Positions 32,666 through 40,802 of a stretch of 64,000 nt of DNA are shown in pieces (the stretch's first letter is position 1; every line of letters begins with the position of its first letter). The notes beneath the pieces are model-generated. The model was not told where the DNA came from and ran no database searches. It saw only the letters and a list, made by a program, of their open reading frames with translations. A program made the position numbers and the translations under genes. The stretch is from a virus, in IMG/VR virus record IMGVR_UViG_3300042889_001061, positions 47,145 through 111,144 of that record. The stretch is one strand, 5' to 3'.

Positions 32666-34057
32666 TTAGACAGGGCTGTGTCTTGCTAAATTAGCAAGAG
32701 GTTGCTCTAACATTATATCAGGGCAATGTCTTGCTAAGATGTCATGTACTTCTGGCAAGACCTTTCGCCAGTTGGTGCCCCTGATTTTATCTAGTTTGTC
32801 CATTACTGTTACAAATTCTTGATATTTTTTTGAATTTTCTCGGTCTATATATTTTTCTAATAATTTAATAATTGCTTTATACCACTTGGTGCGATTTTCT
32901 GTATGATGCATTAAATTTTTATAATGTTCGATGATTTCTTCCTTGGCCGATCTTGGTAAAGATCGCAGATCTAACCAAGCTGGACCTTCTAAAAATCTAA
33001 ATTCTGCAGGGACGTCTAGTTCTTCGGCAACTTCAACTATTCGTTCTATAGAGTATATAGACGCGAGTCCTATACAACATGAAAGATAACGTATACTCAT
33101 ACCATTTTCTTTAATAGTTTTTATGTTCTTAACAATATTATTATAATTTCCCGGAAAACGAATAAGATTGTATCTTTCCTCCACGTCGTCGAGACTAACA
33201 CAAAAGTCAATATTCTTAAAGAATTTAAATTTTTCAATAATCTTATTATTGATTACAGTTAAATTTGTATCGTATCGCAGTGTAATATTTTTTGCAAAAT
33301 CCCTTGCTATTAAACGATTTAATATTTCAGTCATAGCAGGAGAAATCAACGGCTCGCCACCGGAAAAATAAATGTATCTCAAGTCGGGTGCAATCTTATC
33401 AAAACGTTCCCACCAAATATCACTTTCCCACCATTTCGAATAATCTAAAATCTCTCGACCTTTGGTATCTGTGGTCATCCTATAATCTTTGTCACCCCAC
33501 TCAGTACCCGCCGGCGTAACTTGGACATCGCCCCAAAGTTTACTCCAATCTTCATACCAAAGACTGCTGTATTCAGGACTGCACATTATACATTTTTGAT
33601 TGCATAAATTGCTCAATCGAAGGCCTAAATTTACAACCTTGGCAGTTGAAGTACCATCGGGTAATGTATATTGATCGGCCTGATCCCAGCGGACATATTC
33701 TGGAATCCGTTTAGTCATATGCCTATTGACTCGTTGTCTTTTACTCTTGCCCCATTTTTTAACATCTTCGTCGCCTGGCACATCAAGGCCTTTAGTGCTA
33801 TGCTCAGCATCATAACAATTACGACATCTCGTTACTTTAATATTTTCTTTAAGTTGTAATCGATGATTTTTATGGGTTACACTATTAATAGCCTCTTCTA
33901 TGGAATGGGTCATGACATTCATTACGTTGCCATTCTCATCATGCGCCATTCCATAATCTTTATTATAATTTGCCAGGCAACATATTTTATAGTCACCGAG
34001 TGTGTTGATTTCTATTTGGCTCCACAACTCGCCACAAAAACTTTCTAAATTAAACAT
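32666..34057 (-). CDS. Twitch-domain radical SAM protein (1)
   Basis: 463 aa. The cysteine-rich twitch part comes first (FCGELWSQIEINTLGDYKIC near residue 8; CRNCYDAEH near 76), then the radical SAM core with SNLCNQKCIMCSPEYSS (CxxxCxxC, about residue 153), IYFSGGEPLISPAM and CVSLDDVEERY. This inverted domain order matches the N-terminal-twitch radical SAM proteins seen in phages and marine bacteria. Product unknown. Closely related in layout to the gene at 57892. Confidence 0.9.
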   Translation of the reverse strand: MFNLESFCGELWSQIEINTLGDYKICCLANYNKDYGMAHDENGNVMNVMTHSIEEAINSVTHKNHRLQLKENIKVTRCRNCYDAEHSTKGLDVPGDEDVKKWGKSKRQRVNRHMTKRIPEYVRWDQADQYTLPDGTSTAKVVNLGLRLSNLCNQKCIMCSPEYSSLWYEDWSKLWGDVQVTPAGTEWGDKDYRMTTDTKGREILDYSKWWESDIWWERFDKIAPDLRYIYFSGGEPLISPAMTEILNRLIARDFAKNITLRYDTNLTVINNKIIEKFKFFKNIDFCVSLDDVEERYNLIRFPGNYNNIVKNIKTIKENGMSIRYLSCCIGLASIYSIERIVEVAEELDVPAEFRFLEGPAWLDLRSLPRSAKEEIIEHYKNLMHHTENRTKWYKAIIKLLEKYIDRENSKKYQEFVTVMDKLDKIRGTNWRKVLPEVHDILARHCPDIMLEQPLANLARHSPV

Positions 34058-34104
34058 AACAATATTTATTTCATAATTCCGTAAATACAGACTTATAAAT
34101 TAAA

Positions 34105-34133
34105 TTGACATAAATTTAAATTGACTGTATAAT
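34105..34133 (+). promoter_or_regulatory. Sigma70-type promoter
   Basis: TTGACA (34105-34110), 17 bp, TATAAT (34128-34133), ahead of the 57-aa gene. Confidence 0.85.
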
Positions 34134-34157
34134 ACATTATCGTAACTAGGAGCATTT

Positions 34158-34331
34158 ATGGCAGGCAAAGCAAAATCAATCTATCTCACAATACTGCCCA
34201 AGGGTCAGCATATGAGTGTTTTTAAGAAAGTATTCTTTGAAGCCAAGTCTTACAATGAATACATCAAGTCAGAAGAGTTCAAAGCCAAGTGGCCCGCAGA
34301 CCAATTTGACATTGTTAAAGAAACCTATTAA
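34158..34331 (+). CDS. 57-aa hypothetical protein
   Basis: MAGKAKSIYLTILPKGQHMS then a helical charged segment (FEAKSYNEYIKSEEFKAKW). It follows a promoter and a TAGGAG site. Its stop codon abuts the -35 box of the next promoter. No family recognised. Confidence 0.72.
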   Translation: MAGKAKSIYLTILPKGQHMSVFKKVFFEAKSYNEYIKSEEFKAKWPADQFDIVKETY

Positions 34332-34360
34332 TTGACACAAATTGGTTTCGGCGTTATAAT
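34332..34360 (+). promoter_or_regulatory. Promoter with the conserved spacer
   Basis: TTGACA, spacer CAAATTGGTTTCGGCGT, TATAAT, then ACATACATAG and a CAGGAG leader. Confidence 0.92.
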
Positions 34361-34392
34361 ACATACATAGTTTAACAAAACAGGAGTTTGAA

Positions 34393-34857
34393 ATGGGAAC
34401 ACGTAGTCGTATTGGTGTTATGCATGGTGAAATCTGCAAGTCAGTATACTGTCACTGGGATGGTTATTTGGAACACAATGGTGCCATCCTACAAGAACAC
34501 TATGACAGCGCCAAGGCCAATAACCTAGTGGCACTGGGTGACTTGTCAAGTCTCAAAGCCACGATTGGCGAGAAGCACGCCTTTAGCCAGTTTGAGTTGC
34601 GGGCTGAAGAAGTTGCGGGCTACAAACTGTTGACTGAGAATATGTGTACATTCTACGGTCGCGACCGCGGTGAAGAAGGTGTAGAGTTTAAGTCAGACAT
34701 GACCTTTGCAGACTTCTTGGATCGTGTGGACAACTGTGGTGCAGAGTATTACTATATCATGCGTGATGGTGTATGGTATACAGGTTGCCCTGGTAAAGGT
34801 TCCAAGTTGGTGCCTTTGGCAGAAGCATTGGCCGCAGTCAAAGAGACAGTAGAATGA
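34393..34857 (+). CDS. Conserved phage protein (MGTRSRIGV family)
   Basis: 154 aa. Starts MGTRSRIGVMHGEICKSVYC with HWDGYLEHNGAIL, a pattern I recall from many bacterial and phage hypothetical proteins; ends with an alpha-helical tail. Mixed alpha/beta with conserved Cys. High-quality codons and a strong promoter suggest good expression. Function unknown. Confidence 0.85.
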   Translation: MGTRSRIGVMHGEICKSVYCHWDGYLEHNGAILQEHYDSAKANNLVALGDLSSLKATIGEKHAFSQFELRAEEVAGYKLLTENMCTFYGRDRGEEGVEFKSDMTFADFLDRVDNCGAEYYYIMRDGVWYTGCPGKGSKLVPLAEALAAVKETVE

Positions 34858-34931
34858 TTATCGTATTGGGAATGTGTTTTGGAGTTTGTTTAGGTGTAGC
34901 GATACATCTTTATTATAAGAACAAAGAATAA
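34854..34931 (+). CDS. 25-aa single-TM micro-protein
   Basis: ATGA overlap with the preceding gene. MIIVLGMCFGVCLGVAIHLY is one membrane helix, followed by YKNKE. Supported by coupling and by similar micro-proteins at 36333, 37485, 37828 and 48755. Confidence 0.55.
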   Translation: MIIVLGMCFGVCLGVAIHLYYKNKE

Positions 34932-34961
34932 CTAATGTAGAAGTTGCGTAAAGGATTTAAA

Positions 34962-35282
34962 ATGGAATATCAACGACGATTTGATGACCAAGGTTTGGTA
35001 GCAGTATTGATCTCCTCTGGCTTTGGTGCTGGTTGGAGCACTTGGGCACACGTACATGAACGAGAAGGCCTGTTGTTCGACAGCCGACTGGTTGACTATG
35101 TGTTGCAGACAGGCACAGAAGGCTTGGCAGACTATGCCGAGTCCTTGGGTTATACAAGCTACGGTGGCGGTGCAGAAGATGTTCGAGTAGAATGGTTGGA
35201 ACAAGGCACACGATTCTATGTAGAAGAATACGACGGCAGCGAAAGCATCCGTACATTCGATCACTTGAGTCACGTAGCATAA
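34962..35282 (+). CDS. Hypothetical protein, 106 aa
   Basis: Starts at the ATG after AAAGGAT. Alternating alpha/beta: LVAVLISSGFGAGWSTW, SRLVDYVLQTG, LEQGTRFYVEEYDGSES. I recall similar proteins in large phages (an acidic one-domain family). Function unknown. Confidence 0.8.
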   Translation: MEYQRRFDDQGLVAVLISSGFGAGWSTWAHVHEREGLLFDSRLVDYVLQTGTEGLADYAESLGYTSYGGGAEDVRVEWLEQGTRFYVEEYDGSESIRTFDHLSHVA

Positions 35283-35291
35283 GGAAATAAA

Positions 35292-35648
35292 ATGGCAGGA
35301 TATCAATCAGTATTGGCACTTCGCAGTCTTGAAGCAGAAATCGATGCACTTGGCTTCATTCTCTGCGATCCCAAAACGGGCTGGGGCGGCGATGACTTTA
35401 ATAACTTAGTGGGCATTAGACCCAAAACCATTGATGCCCTGCCAATTTATGCCCGTGACGCAGAAATCTTTAGAGGTACACTAGAAGAACTTCGAGTATG
35501 GGTTCGAGGTGTTCATTGGGCTCGCGAGTATGACCGTATGCTCAAAGTCAGCGACGATAAAACACGAGCAAAGAAAGAAGATCATGAGCGCGGCCGACAA
35601 TTAATTGCCAAACTTAAAAAAGACCACACTAATGTCATCGCAGAATAA
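35292..35648 (+). CDS. Hypothetical protein, 118 aa
   Basis: After AAGGAAATAAA. Begins MAGYQSVLALRSLEAEIDAL, with FILCDPKTGWGG and a helical second half rich in Arg/Lys (YDRMLKVSDDKTRAKKEDHE). Typical accessory phage protein; a DNA- or RNA-binding role is conceivable from its basic tail. Confidence 0.78.
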   Translation: MAGYQSVLALRSLEAEIDALGFILCDPKTGWGGDDFNNLVGIRPKTIDALPIYARDAEIFRGTLEELRVWVRGVHWAREYDRMLKVSDDKTRAKKEDHERGRQLIAKLKKDHTNVIAE

Positions 35649-35964
35649 ATTCCTTGCTATGTGGGACTGCAACGGTCTCGAGTGTTTGTTTGACATCACA
35701 GATTTAGAAGGCGATAATTTTATGGCAACGCTGAAAGGCCAAACACATAAAACTCCTTTTAATATTGGCACGATGATGCTTAGGGCACGATATAACAGCC
35801 AGCGTAGTTATGAGATTTATATCTTTGATACAGACGAAACAATGGACTATGATTTCGTTAAAGATATGTTTGATAATGATCCTCAGATCATTGTAAATTC
35901 TATTCGTGAGAATGGCAGAAAATTGTACAGCGATTACAGTCCAAAACAGCGAGCTATATCTTGA
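35632..35964 (+). CDS. Hypothetical protein, 110 aa
   Basis: Overlaps the previous gene by 17 bp; start at the ATG 35632. Mainly beta in the first half (FLAMWDCNGLECLFDI) then DTDETMDYDFVKDMFDNDPQ. Ends overlapping a TTG-initiated gene. Confidence 0.75.
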   Translation: MSSQNKFLAMWDCNGLECLFDITDLEGDNFMATLKGQTHKTPFNIGTMMLRARYNSQRSYEIYIFDTDETMDYDFVKDMFDNDPQIIVNSIRENGRKLYSDYSPKQRAIS

Positions 35965-36134
35965 CTTTATTAGTAAAAGAGTATAATATATGTAAAGCAA
36001 TATCGCTGACAAACCTTGTTGAATTGATAAATGGTTATATTCGACAAGGCTGGCAACCTTTTGGAAGTGTGGCGCAGGTAGAGGGTGAACACGGTATTAG
36101 AGAATACTGCCAAACAATGGTGAAATATGAATAA
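35961..36134 (+). CDS. DUF1737-like 57-aa protein (TTG start)
   Basis: TTG at 35961 overlaps the previous stop (TTGA). Contains LTNLVELINGYIRQGWQPFG and YCQTMVKYE, the pattern of the DUF1737 small domain (helix, GWQP-G turn, tail with Gln-x-Met). A TTGACT and TATAAT pair here (35961-35987) is spaced 15 bp and inside the frame, so it is doubtful as a promoter. Confidence 0.72.
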   Translation: MTLLVKEYNICKAISLTNLVELINGYIRQGWQPFGSVAQVEGEHGIREYCQTMVKYE

Positions 36135-36336
36135 AAAACTTAGACAATTTGAAAAACAAAGTGGTCTTGATATCTACGGACTTGGTGCTAGAAGAGAAAT
36201 TTGGGACAAGGCCATGGAAAAATATGCCAAGTTGATCATACAAGACTGCATCGAAATTAACAAGCAAGAACTTTCATTTACAGCGTTCGAGCGCTTGATG
36301 AACAAGTATCAAGAAAATTTCGGAGTTGAAGAATGA
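36127..36336 (+). CDS. HFGVE-family protein (copy 1)
   Basis: 69 aa, overlapping the previous gene by eight bases. MNKKLRQFEKQSGLDIYGLG, then the family core KYAKLIIQDCIEI and the C terminus YQENFGVEE. Nine relatives occur in the window. The last codons, GGAGTTGAAGAATGA, also carry GGAG placed as ribosome-binding site for the next gene. Confidence 0.85.
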   Translation: MNKKLRQFEKQSGLDIYGLGARREIWDKAMEKYAKLIIQDCIEINKQELSFTAFERLMNKYQENFGVEE

Positions 36337-36428
36337 ATTTTTTTTGGGGATTCCTGTTAGGGTATATTGTGGGAGTGCTGTACATGGCATATCGTTCTAA
36401 CACGGATTCGAGGACAACCACAGAATGA
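36333..36428 (+). CDS. 31-aa single-TM micro-protein
   Basis: MNFFWGFLLGYIVGVLYMAY is a membrane helix, then RSNTDSRTTTE. Start is ATGA-coupled to copy 1 with the embedded GGAG as its binding site; stop is ATGA-coupled to the next gene. Confidence 0.62.
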   Translation: MNFFWGFLLGYIVGVLYMAYRSNTDSRTTTE

Positions 36429-36598
36429 ATACTATAATATTAGCATGGGTACTAGTGGTAGGGGCGCACGGAGACAATACTCCTCCTATAATCTCTCCTT
36501 TGGTAGCAGACTTGGCCAGTTGTGAGCGTATGCAACAAGCGGTGAGGATTGGTCGGGATCGCAGTTCACAATGCGTGGAAATAAAGGTATTGAAATGA
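36425..36598 (+). CDS. 57-aa exported two-cysteine protein
   Basis: N-terminal MNTIILAWVLVVGAHG is a signal peptide or anchor; the body has LASCERMQQAVRIG and SQCVEIKVLK, giving two Cys about 17 residues apart that could form a disulfide in the periplasm. Similar architecture at 43280 and 49121. Confidence 0.68.
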   Translation: MNTIILAWVLVVGAHGDNTPPIISPLVADLASCERMQQAVRIGRDRSSQCVEIKVLK

Positions 36599-36825
36599 AC
36601 AAACGAATTAAAGAACTTTACCAACAGGCTTACGATTCAGTACATGAATTTCAGGCAGGCATGCTAGTATTAGATCCTGTAGAAGAAAAGTTCGCCGAGT
36701 TGATTGTGCAAGAATGTATTCTAACTATCCAAATGGGAATTACTCGTGATGGATACGATACTGAAAAGTATCAAAGGTCAATGAAACATATTAAACAGAT
36801 TAAAGAACATTTCGGAGTTGAATAA
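36595..36825 (+). CDS. HFGVE-family protein (copy 2)
   Basis: 76 aa: MNKRIKELYQQAYDSVHEFQ, core EEKFAELIVQECILTIQMG, end KEHFGVE. Coupled on both sides (ATGA; TAATG). Confidence 0.85.
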   Translation: MNKRIKELYQQAYDSVHEFQAGMLVLDPVEEKFAELIVQECILTIQMGITRDGYDTEKYQRSMKHIKQIKEHFGVE

Positions 36826-37064
36826 TGGACATAGATAAATCAGCGGTATTCCTAGCAGGCAGTGTATTAATTATGCTTGGGTTCGTTATAATTGTTGCAG
36901 GCATTGCAGTAATCAACAATATCTTGCACAAGTACTGGAAACCTGTGAAAATATTCACAGCAGACAGTTGGCAACCTTTTGGCGGAACATCGCTTCCCCG
37001 CTATGCAACGGAAGAAGAACTAAAGATTGCATCTCGCCTTAACGAAGGGAAGAATAAACCATGA
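36825..37064 (+). CDS. Small membrane protein, 79 aa
   Basis: Residues 8-34 are a membrane helix (FLAGSVLIMLGFVIIVAGIA). The cytoplasmic part holds TADSWQPFGGTSLPRYATEE. Overlaps its neighbours by one and four bases in this tightly packed array. Confidence 0.75.
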   Translation: MDIDKSAVFLAGSVLIMLGFVIIVAGIAVINNILHKYWKPVKIFTADSWQPFGGTSLPRYATEEELKIASRLNEGKNKP

Positions 37065-37273
37065 ACTCACGAATTAAACAACTTGCTGAACAAGCTACTA
37101 CCTACATTGATCCAACAGCCAATGACGGGGTATGTTGGGACTTTGACAAAGAAAAGTTCGCCCAGCTGATTGTGCGGGAATGTGCTGGTATCTTTGAGGG
37201 AGTCTATACAGATCAACAAAGGCCCGAGCGTATTGATACCAGAATCAAAGAACATTTCGGAGTTGAAGAATGA
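37061..37273 (+). CDS. HFGVE-family protein (copy 3)
   Basis: 70 aa: MNSRIKQLAEQATTYIDPTA, core KEKFAQLIVRECAGIFEGV, end KEHFGVEE. Its end again carries the GGAG used by the next gene. Confidence 0.87.
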   Translation: MNSRIKQLAEQATTYIDPTANDGVCWDFDKEKFAQLIVRECAGIFEGVYTDQQRPERIDTRIKEHFGVEE

Positions 37274-37488
37274 ACACTCCAATTGTACCAGATAATAAAT
37301 TCAAGTTTTGGGCGGATCCTAGATTTGAAATACTGGCCGAAGTTGATAAACTGTTGAACGGTAGCAAGATTTGGGGCGGTATGGAGTGGAGCTATCATCC
37401 TATCCATCCTGTCAAATATCGTCCTGTTGCTGAAAAAGTTCGAGTAGCAATGGATGCGCTAAAAGCTGAATACGGAATTGAAGAATGA
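37270..37488 (+). CDS. Hypothetical protein, 72 aa
   Basis: MNTPIVPDNKFKFWADPRFE, later WGGMEWSYHPIHPVKYRPVA and the C terminus YGIEE. It is not an HFGVE core member but ends in a related peptide because the same embedded ribosome-binding site (GGAATTGAAGAATG) is used for the next gene. Confidence 0.75.
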   Translation: MNTPIVPDNKFKFWADPRFEILAEVDKLLNGSKIWGGMEWSYHPIHPVKYRPVAEKVRVAMDALKAEYGIEE

Positions 37489-37604
37489 TTAACGATATTT
37501 TCCTTTGGATGATGGCGCTGCCACAGTTTTGGCTACAGGTCATGTGGGTAGGCAGTATTGTTATGCCAATTGTGCTACTGGGTGTTTTTAGGATCTTACA
37601 ATGA
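37485..37604 (+). CDS. 39-aa membrane micro-protein
   Basis: MINDIFLWMMALPQFWLQVM and WVGSIVMPIVLLGVFRILQ: two short hydrophobic stretches. ATGA-coupled on both sides. Confidence 0.6.
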   Translation: MINDIFLWMMALPQFWLQVMWVGSIVMPIVLLGVFRILQ

Positions 37605-37831
37605 ACGAACGAATTCGACAACTTGCTGAAAAAGCAAACATTGAGTTTACCTATGACCCAACAGAGACACCTGTCAGAGCATTTGTCGAGTGTTGGGAAG
37701 ATGAACTTGAAAAGTTCGCTGACATGATTGTGCAAGAATGCGGTGTAGCATTGAGTCCTATGTTGCGTGATATGATCAGCCGTGGGCAGGCTGTGGAGTT
37801 GATTAAGAAACATTTTGGAGTTGAACTATGA
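37601..37831 (+). CDS. HFGVE-family protein (copy 4)
   Basis: 76 aa: MNERIRQLAEKANIEFTYDP, core LEKFADMIVQECGVALSPM, end KKHFGVEL. Confidence 0.86.
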   Translation: MNERIRQLAEKANIEFTYDPTETPVRAFVECWEDELEKFADMIVQECGVALSPMLRDMISRGQAVELIKKHFGVEL

Positions 37832-37947
37832 CACAGAACGATTGGGTATTACTAATGTGTCTAGCAATTGGATGGCTACAGGGTCTGTATATTGGATGGT
37901 TACTGTGGCGTAGACCACAATTGAAATATCACGGAGTTGAAGAATGA
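37828..37947 (+). CDS. 39-aa single-TM micro-protein
   Basis: MTQNDWVLLMCLAIGWLQGL then YIGWLLWRRPQLKYHGVEE. One membrane helix; its C-terminal HGVEE again comes from the embedded GGAGTTGAAGAATGA. Confidence 0.62.
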   Translation: MTQNDWVLLMCLAIGWLQGLYIGWLLWRRPQLKYHGVEE

Positions 37948-38144
37948 ACTTACGAATTCAAGAACTTTTAAAACAAGCTAGGGTCACTGATAACTGGAAC
38001 AAGGCAGACTGGTACAGTATGAGTCCAGAGATGATTGAAAAATTCGCCCAGTTGATTGTCAAGGAATGTGCCGAGGTAGCTGATAAAGCAGAACCGTATC
38101 AGACCAGTGATTTGATTTTGAAACATTTCGGAGTTGAACTATGA
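37944..38144 (+). CDS. HFGVE-family protein (copy 5)
   Basis: 66 aa: MNLRIQELLKQARVTDNWNK, core IEKFAQLIVKECAEVADKA, end KHFGVEL; couples to the beta-lactamase-like gene. Confidence 0.86.
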   Translation: MNLRIQELLKQARVTDNWNKADWYSMSPEMIEKFAQLIVKECAEVADKAEPYQTSDLILKHFGVEL

Positions 38145-39304
38145 AAAATTTACTTTGTTATCCACGTAAAATTCACTTTGGTATAATTGCATTAGTTTCT
38201 ACTTGTGCAGTTTCGCAAACTGTACTACCTATGAAGGATGGGCAATTCTTCATGCCAGACGAATGGTTGATGAGCGTGGGGCAACCTTATCATTATAAAA
38301 TTCCAGCATCTAATAATGGAGCAGTTATATCTAGTAGAGCACCCATCAATTCTGAAAAATCAGTAATTGAAAGAGCTAATTCTTATCTAGACAAATCTGC
38401 ATCTAAAGTTATTTTACTAGGTGATGGTAAGAAAATTGTTCATGTAAATTTTAAATCACCTGCTAATGAATCAAAGTTGTATCTAAGTGCTAGTATGGAT
38501 AAAACTATTACAGCATTGAGTGCTGGAGTTGCAATCTGTGACGGTAAAATTTCGTTAACTACTAAAGCACAAGATCTAATTCCTAGCCTAACGGGCACCG
38601 ACTTGGGTCGAAGCACATTAGAAGATAACTTGAAAATGGCATCGGGCACAGTAACAGCTATGGACGATGGCCAAAGTGAAACTCCTGCAGAATTGGCTAG
38701 CAGAATGTCGGGTAAAACTAATTTTATGGACATACTATCAGGAAGGCTAGGAAAAGCTCGTACAACAATATTTGGTAAAAAGACTCAGCCCGGCGAAACA
38801 TTTGATTATAAATCACAAGATCCATTGCTAGTAGGTATGATGATTTCTGCCGCATACGGACAAGAAGGAAAGAATTTAAGGGCATGGCAAGAGAAGAACT
38901 TTTGGCCAAAGGTTCGTGTAAATGATAGAATCATACAAGGCGAAGACCAATCGGGATATGCACAGTCGGATGGTAACACTCGTTTAACTATTGCAGATTG
39001 GACTCGGTTGGCAAATTTTGTTATAGACAGTCGTAAAGAAACTGGATGCTATGGTGATTTTGTACGTTCGGCAACCAAGACACAAATTAAAACAGATAAT
39101 CGATTTGCTAAAATGTACAATGGTTATGGATACTTTATATGGTCAGATAATTCTCAACTACCAGGTAGCTTCTCATCTTTGGGTTACGGTGGTCAAAGCA
39201 TTACTTGGAATACAAAGAATGACAAATATGTTATTGTATTCTCCAATCAAGGAGATTTAACTGGTGTACATAAAATTGCAGATCAATGGTTCAACGCAAA
39301 ATGA
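38141..39304 (+). CDS. Exported serine beta-lactamase-fold hydrolase
   Basis: 387 aa with an N-terminal hydrophobic export signal (about residues 8-28). Serine-hydrolase motifs of the class C / EstB group: SASMDKTITALSAG (SxxK, about residue 125), FDYKSQDPLL (Tyr-x-Ser, about 227) and SLGYGGQSITW near the end in place of KTG. Such enzymes cleave peptidoglycan peptides, esters or amide oligomers. With the carboxypeptidase at 41426 it suggests cell-wall remodelling; resistance function is not implied. Confidence 0.87.
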   Translation: MKNLLCYPRKIHFGIIALVSTCAVSQTVLPMKDGQFFMPDEWLMSVGQPYHYKIPASNNGAVISSRAPINSEKSVIERANSYLDKSASKVILLGDGKKIVHVNFKSPANESKLYLSASMDKTITALSAGVAICDGKISLTTKAQDLIPSLTGTDLGRSTLEDNLKMASGTVTAMDDGQSETPAELASRMSGKTNFMDILSGRLGKARTTIFGKKTQPGETFDYKSQDPLLVGMMISAAYGQEGKNLRAWQEKNFWPKVRVNDRIIQGEDQSGYAQSDGNTRLTIADWTRLANFVIDSRKETGCYGDFVRSATKTQIKTDNRFAKMYNGYGYFIWSDNSQLPGSFSSLGYGGQSITWNTKNDKYVIVFSNQGDLTGVHKIADQWFNAK

Positions 39305-39768
39305 AAAAAATATTCTATGAAAAAGTCGGCCGAAGATATAAACCTGTGGCCGAATACGACAATGAATACCTTGACAGTTTTCCTAAAGGTGCTCATTTAG
39401 TCTTGGTTAACCCTGGTATTAGTAGTCGTAGGTTTCGCATTGATCCAGCTCTTGCTCCAATGATTGCCGCGGGACATTATGCCGAAGATGCTATCTGTGA
39501 TGCACTTCGCAGAGCCAGCGAAATGAAACCTCAACGCACACCCATTACTACAGGTCAACTCAAGGCTTGGAAAAAACTAGCCAAAGAGTTTGGTGATGAA
39601 TTATGTCCATTGATGCAGGCCAGTGCCAGAGATTTAGCAGAAGCCGGAGTGCAGGCCATGCAAATAGAAGCAGATAAACTCATGCAAAATGCCGCAGTAA
39701 AAGAAGCCTACGATCATTTTATGTTCTTGGCCAAGTTGACCTACGATGAAAATCAAAACAAAGTCTAA
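39301..39768 (+). CDS. Hypothetical protein, 155 aa
   Basis: ATGA overlap with the hydrolase. N-terminal FYEKVGRRYKPVAEYDNEYL and FPKGAHLVLVNPGISSRRF; helical second half with QAMQIEADKLMQNAAVKEAY. I recall this family in other large phages, function unknown. Confidence 0.8.
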   Translation: MKKIFYEKVGRRYKPVAEYDNEYLDSFPKGAHLVLVNPGISSRRFRIDPALAPMIAAGHYAEDAICDALRRASEMKPQRTPITTGQLKAWKKLAKEFGDELCPLMQASARDLAEAGVQAMQIEADKLMQNAAVKEAYDHFMFLAKLTYDENQNKV

Positions 39769-39958
39769 CGGTAAATGCGTTTTGGAGTTTGAAGAATTCT
39801 ACGGCATCCACTTAACTGAAACAGTGGATGCCGTTGTCGACTTGGCCAAAGAACACAATGCAAGACGCACCTCTTACAATATGTGGGAATTCAAAGATCA
39901 AAAAACAGCAGAAGAATTTATATTTTTATATAGGCTAACACATGAAAATAAAAATTAA
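39746..39958 (+). CDS. LKxG-family small protein (copy 1, divergent)
   Basis: 70 aa, overlapping its neighbours. MKIKTKSNGKCVLEFEEFYG, then WEFKDQKTAEEFIFLYRLTH. The end aligns with the C-terminal pattern D/E-x-x-A-x-x-F-x-L of the next six genes, but lacks the final Gly. Confidence 0.72.
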   Translation: MKIKTKSNGKCVLEFEEFYGIHLTETVDAVVDLAKEHNARRTSYNMWEFKDQKTAEEFIFLYRLTHENKN

Positions 39959-40244
39959 GCGCACAGACAAGCGTCATACTGCTCACAACAGATTTAAATA
40001 CTATGTCGAGATCAAACACGATGACTGGTCAAAACGAAATGACGCTCGCGAAAAGTTTTTTGAATTAAGATTATGGTGCTGGGAAACTTGGGGACCCAGC
40101 CGAGAAGTTGATCAATATAGTTTAGATTATAAAGACACACCTGACAAAAATAACCATTGGTCTTGGATTAATGATCCTTATAGAGCAAGATTGTACTTAG
40201 CCAGCCCAGAAGATGCTGCCTTCTTTACATTAAAGTGGGCATGA
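39942..40244 (+). CDS. LKxG-family small protein (copy 2)
   Basis: 100 aa. Ends YLASPEDAAFFTLKWA. N-terminal beta strand (HNRFKYYVEIKHDDW) and a central aromatic part. Overlaps the next gene (ATGA). Confidence 0.78.
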   Translation: MKIKIKRTDKRHTAHNRFKYYVEIKHDDWSKRNDAREKFFELRLWCWETWGPSREVDQYSLDYKDTPDKNNHWSWINDPYRARLYLASPEDAAFFTLKWA

Positions 40245-40459
40245 CTGAATTCAAAATATATCGCAGTCTAGATAAGGTATTGGATATAGTTTATACTCTA
40301 CGCAGTCAAGGACTACAGCAGGGAAAGGACTTTGATTTTACCTGGGTTCCAGAAAATAACTATGGATTTTATCACGAAGAAGAATATAAGAAACACGTCA
40401 TCTTTACTTTTTACAATGACGAACTTGCTATGATGTTTGCACTAAAATATGGATCATAA
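40241..40459 (+). CDS. LKxG-family small protein (copy 3)
   Basis: 72 aa: MTEFKIYRSLDKVLDIVYTL at the start, ends FTFYNDELAMMFALKYGS. Start chosen at ATG 40241 because of the ATGA overlap. Confidence 0.8.
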   Translation: MTEFKIYRSLDKVLDIVYTLRSQGLQQGKDFDFTWVPENNYGFYHEEEYKKHVIFTFYNDELAMMFALKYGS

Positions 40460-40802
40460 ATTATACCCTTATCAACAACAAATCTTAAAAAATATTGTAT
40501 CGGGCGGTACCAAGACTATTATTTCTTCAGGCAGGCAATTAGGAAAAAGCCGTGTAAATCAGTGGATACAATGGCTTCCGGATGATGCTACGAACTATCG
40601 AGTCCACAGACAAGCCTTGGTAGATAATAAACCGTGGTATACGGTTCACTGTGGCAAAGATGTGTCTGCTTGGATCAGGCAACAACCATGTAAAGACAAA
40701 GAATGGTATCAGCACATCGATGCTAGGTGGGATATGTATGTGTATGCATTCGATATTACCGAAGAACTTTATATGTTGTTAGTTTTAAAGTTTGGAAAAT
40801 GA
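40449..40802 (+). CDS. LKxG-family protein with Walker-A-like N terminus (copy 4)
   Basis: 117 aa. Residues 3-38 (YPYQQQILKNIVSGG, IISSGRQLGKSRVNQW) resemble the Q-motif plus Walker A of terminase or DEAD-type ATPases (GRQxGKS), but no Walker B or motor domain follows. The C terminus FDITEELYMLLVLKFGK is the family signature. Probably a fusion of an ATPase fragment to this domain. Confidence 0.78.
   Translation: MDHKLYPYQQQILKNIVSGGTKTIISSGRQLGKSRVNQWIQWLPDDATNYRVHRQALVDNKPWYTVHCGKDVSAWIRQQPCKDKEWYQHIDARWDMYVYAFDITEELYMLLVLKFGK

Noticed and set aside
35961-35987. TTGACT plus TATAAT as promoter
   Set aside because: Spacing is 15 bp and the pair lies inside the start of the DUF1737-like gene; too weak to claim.
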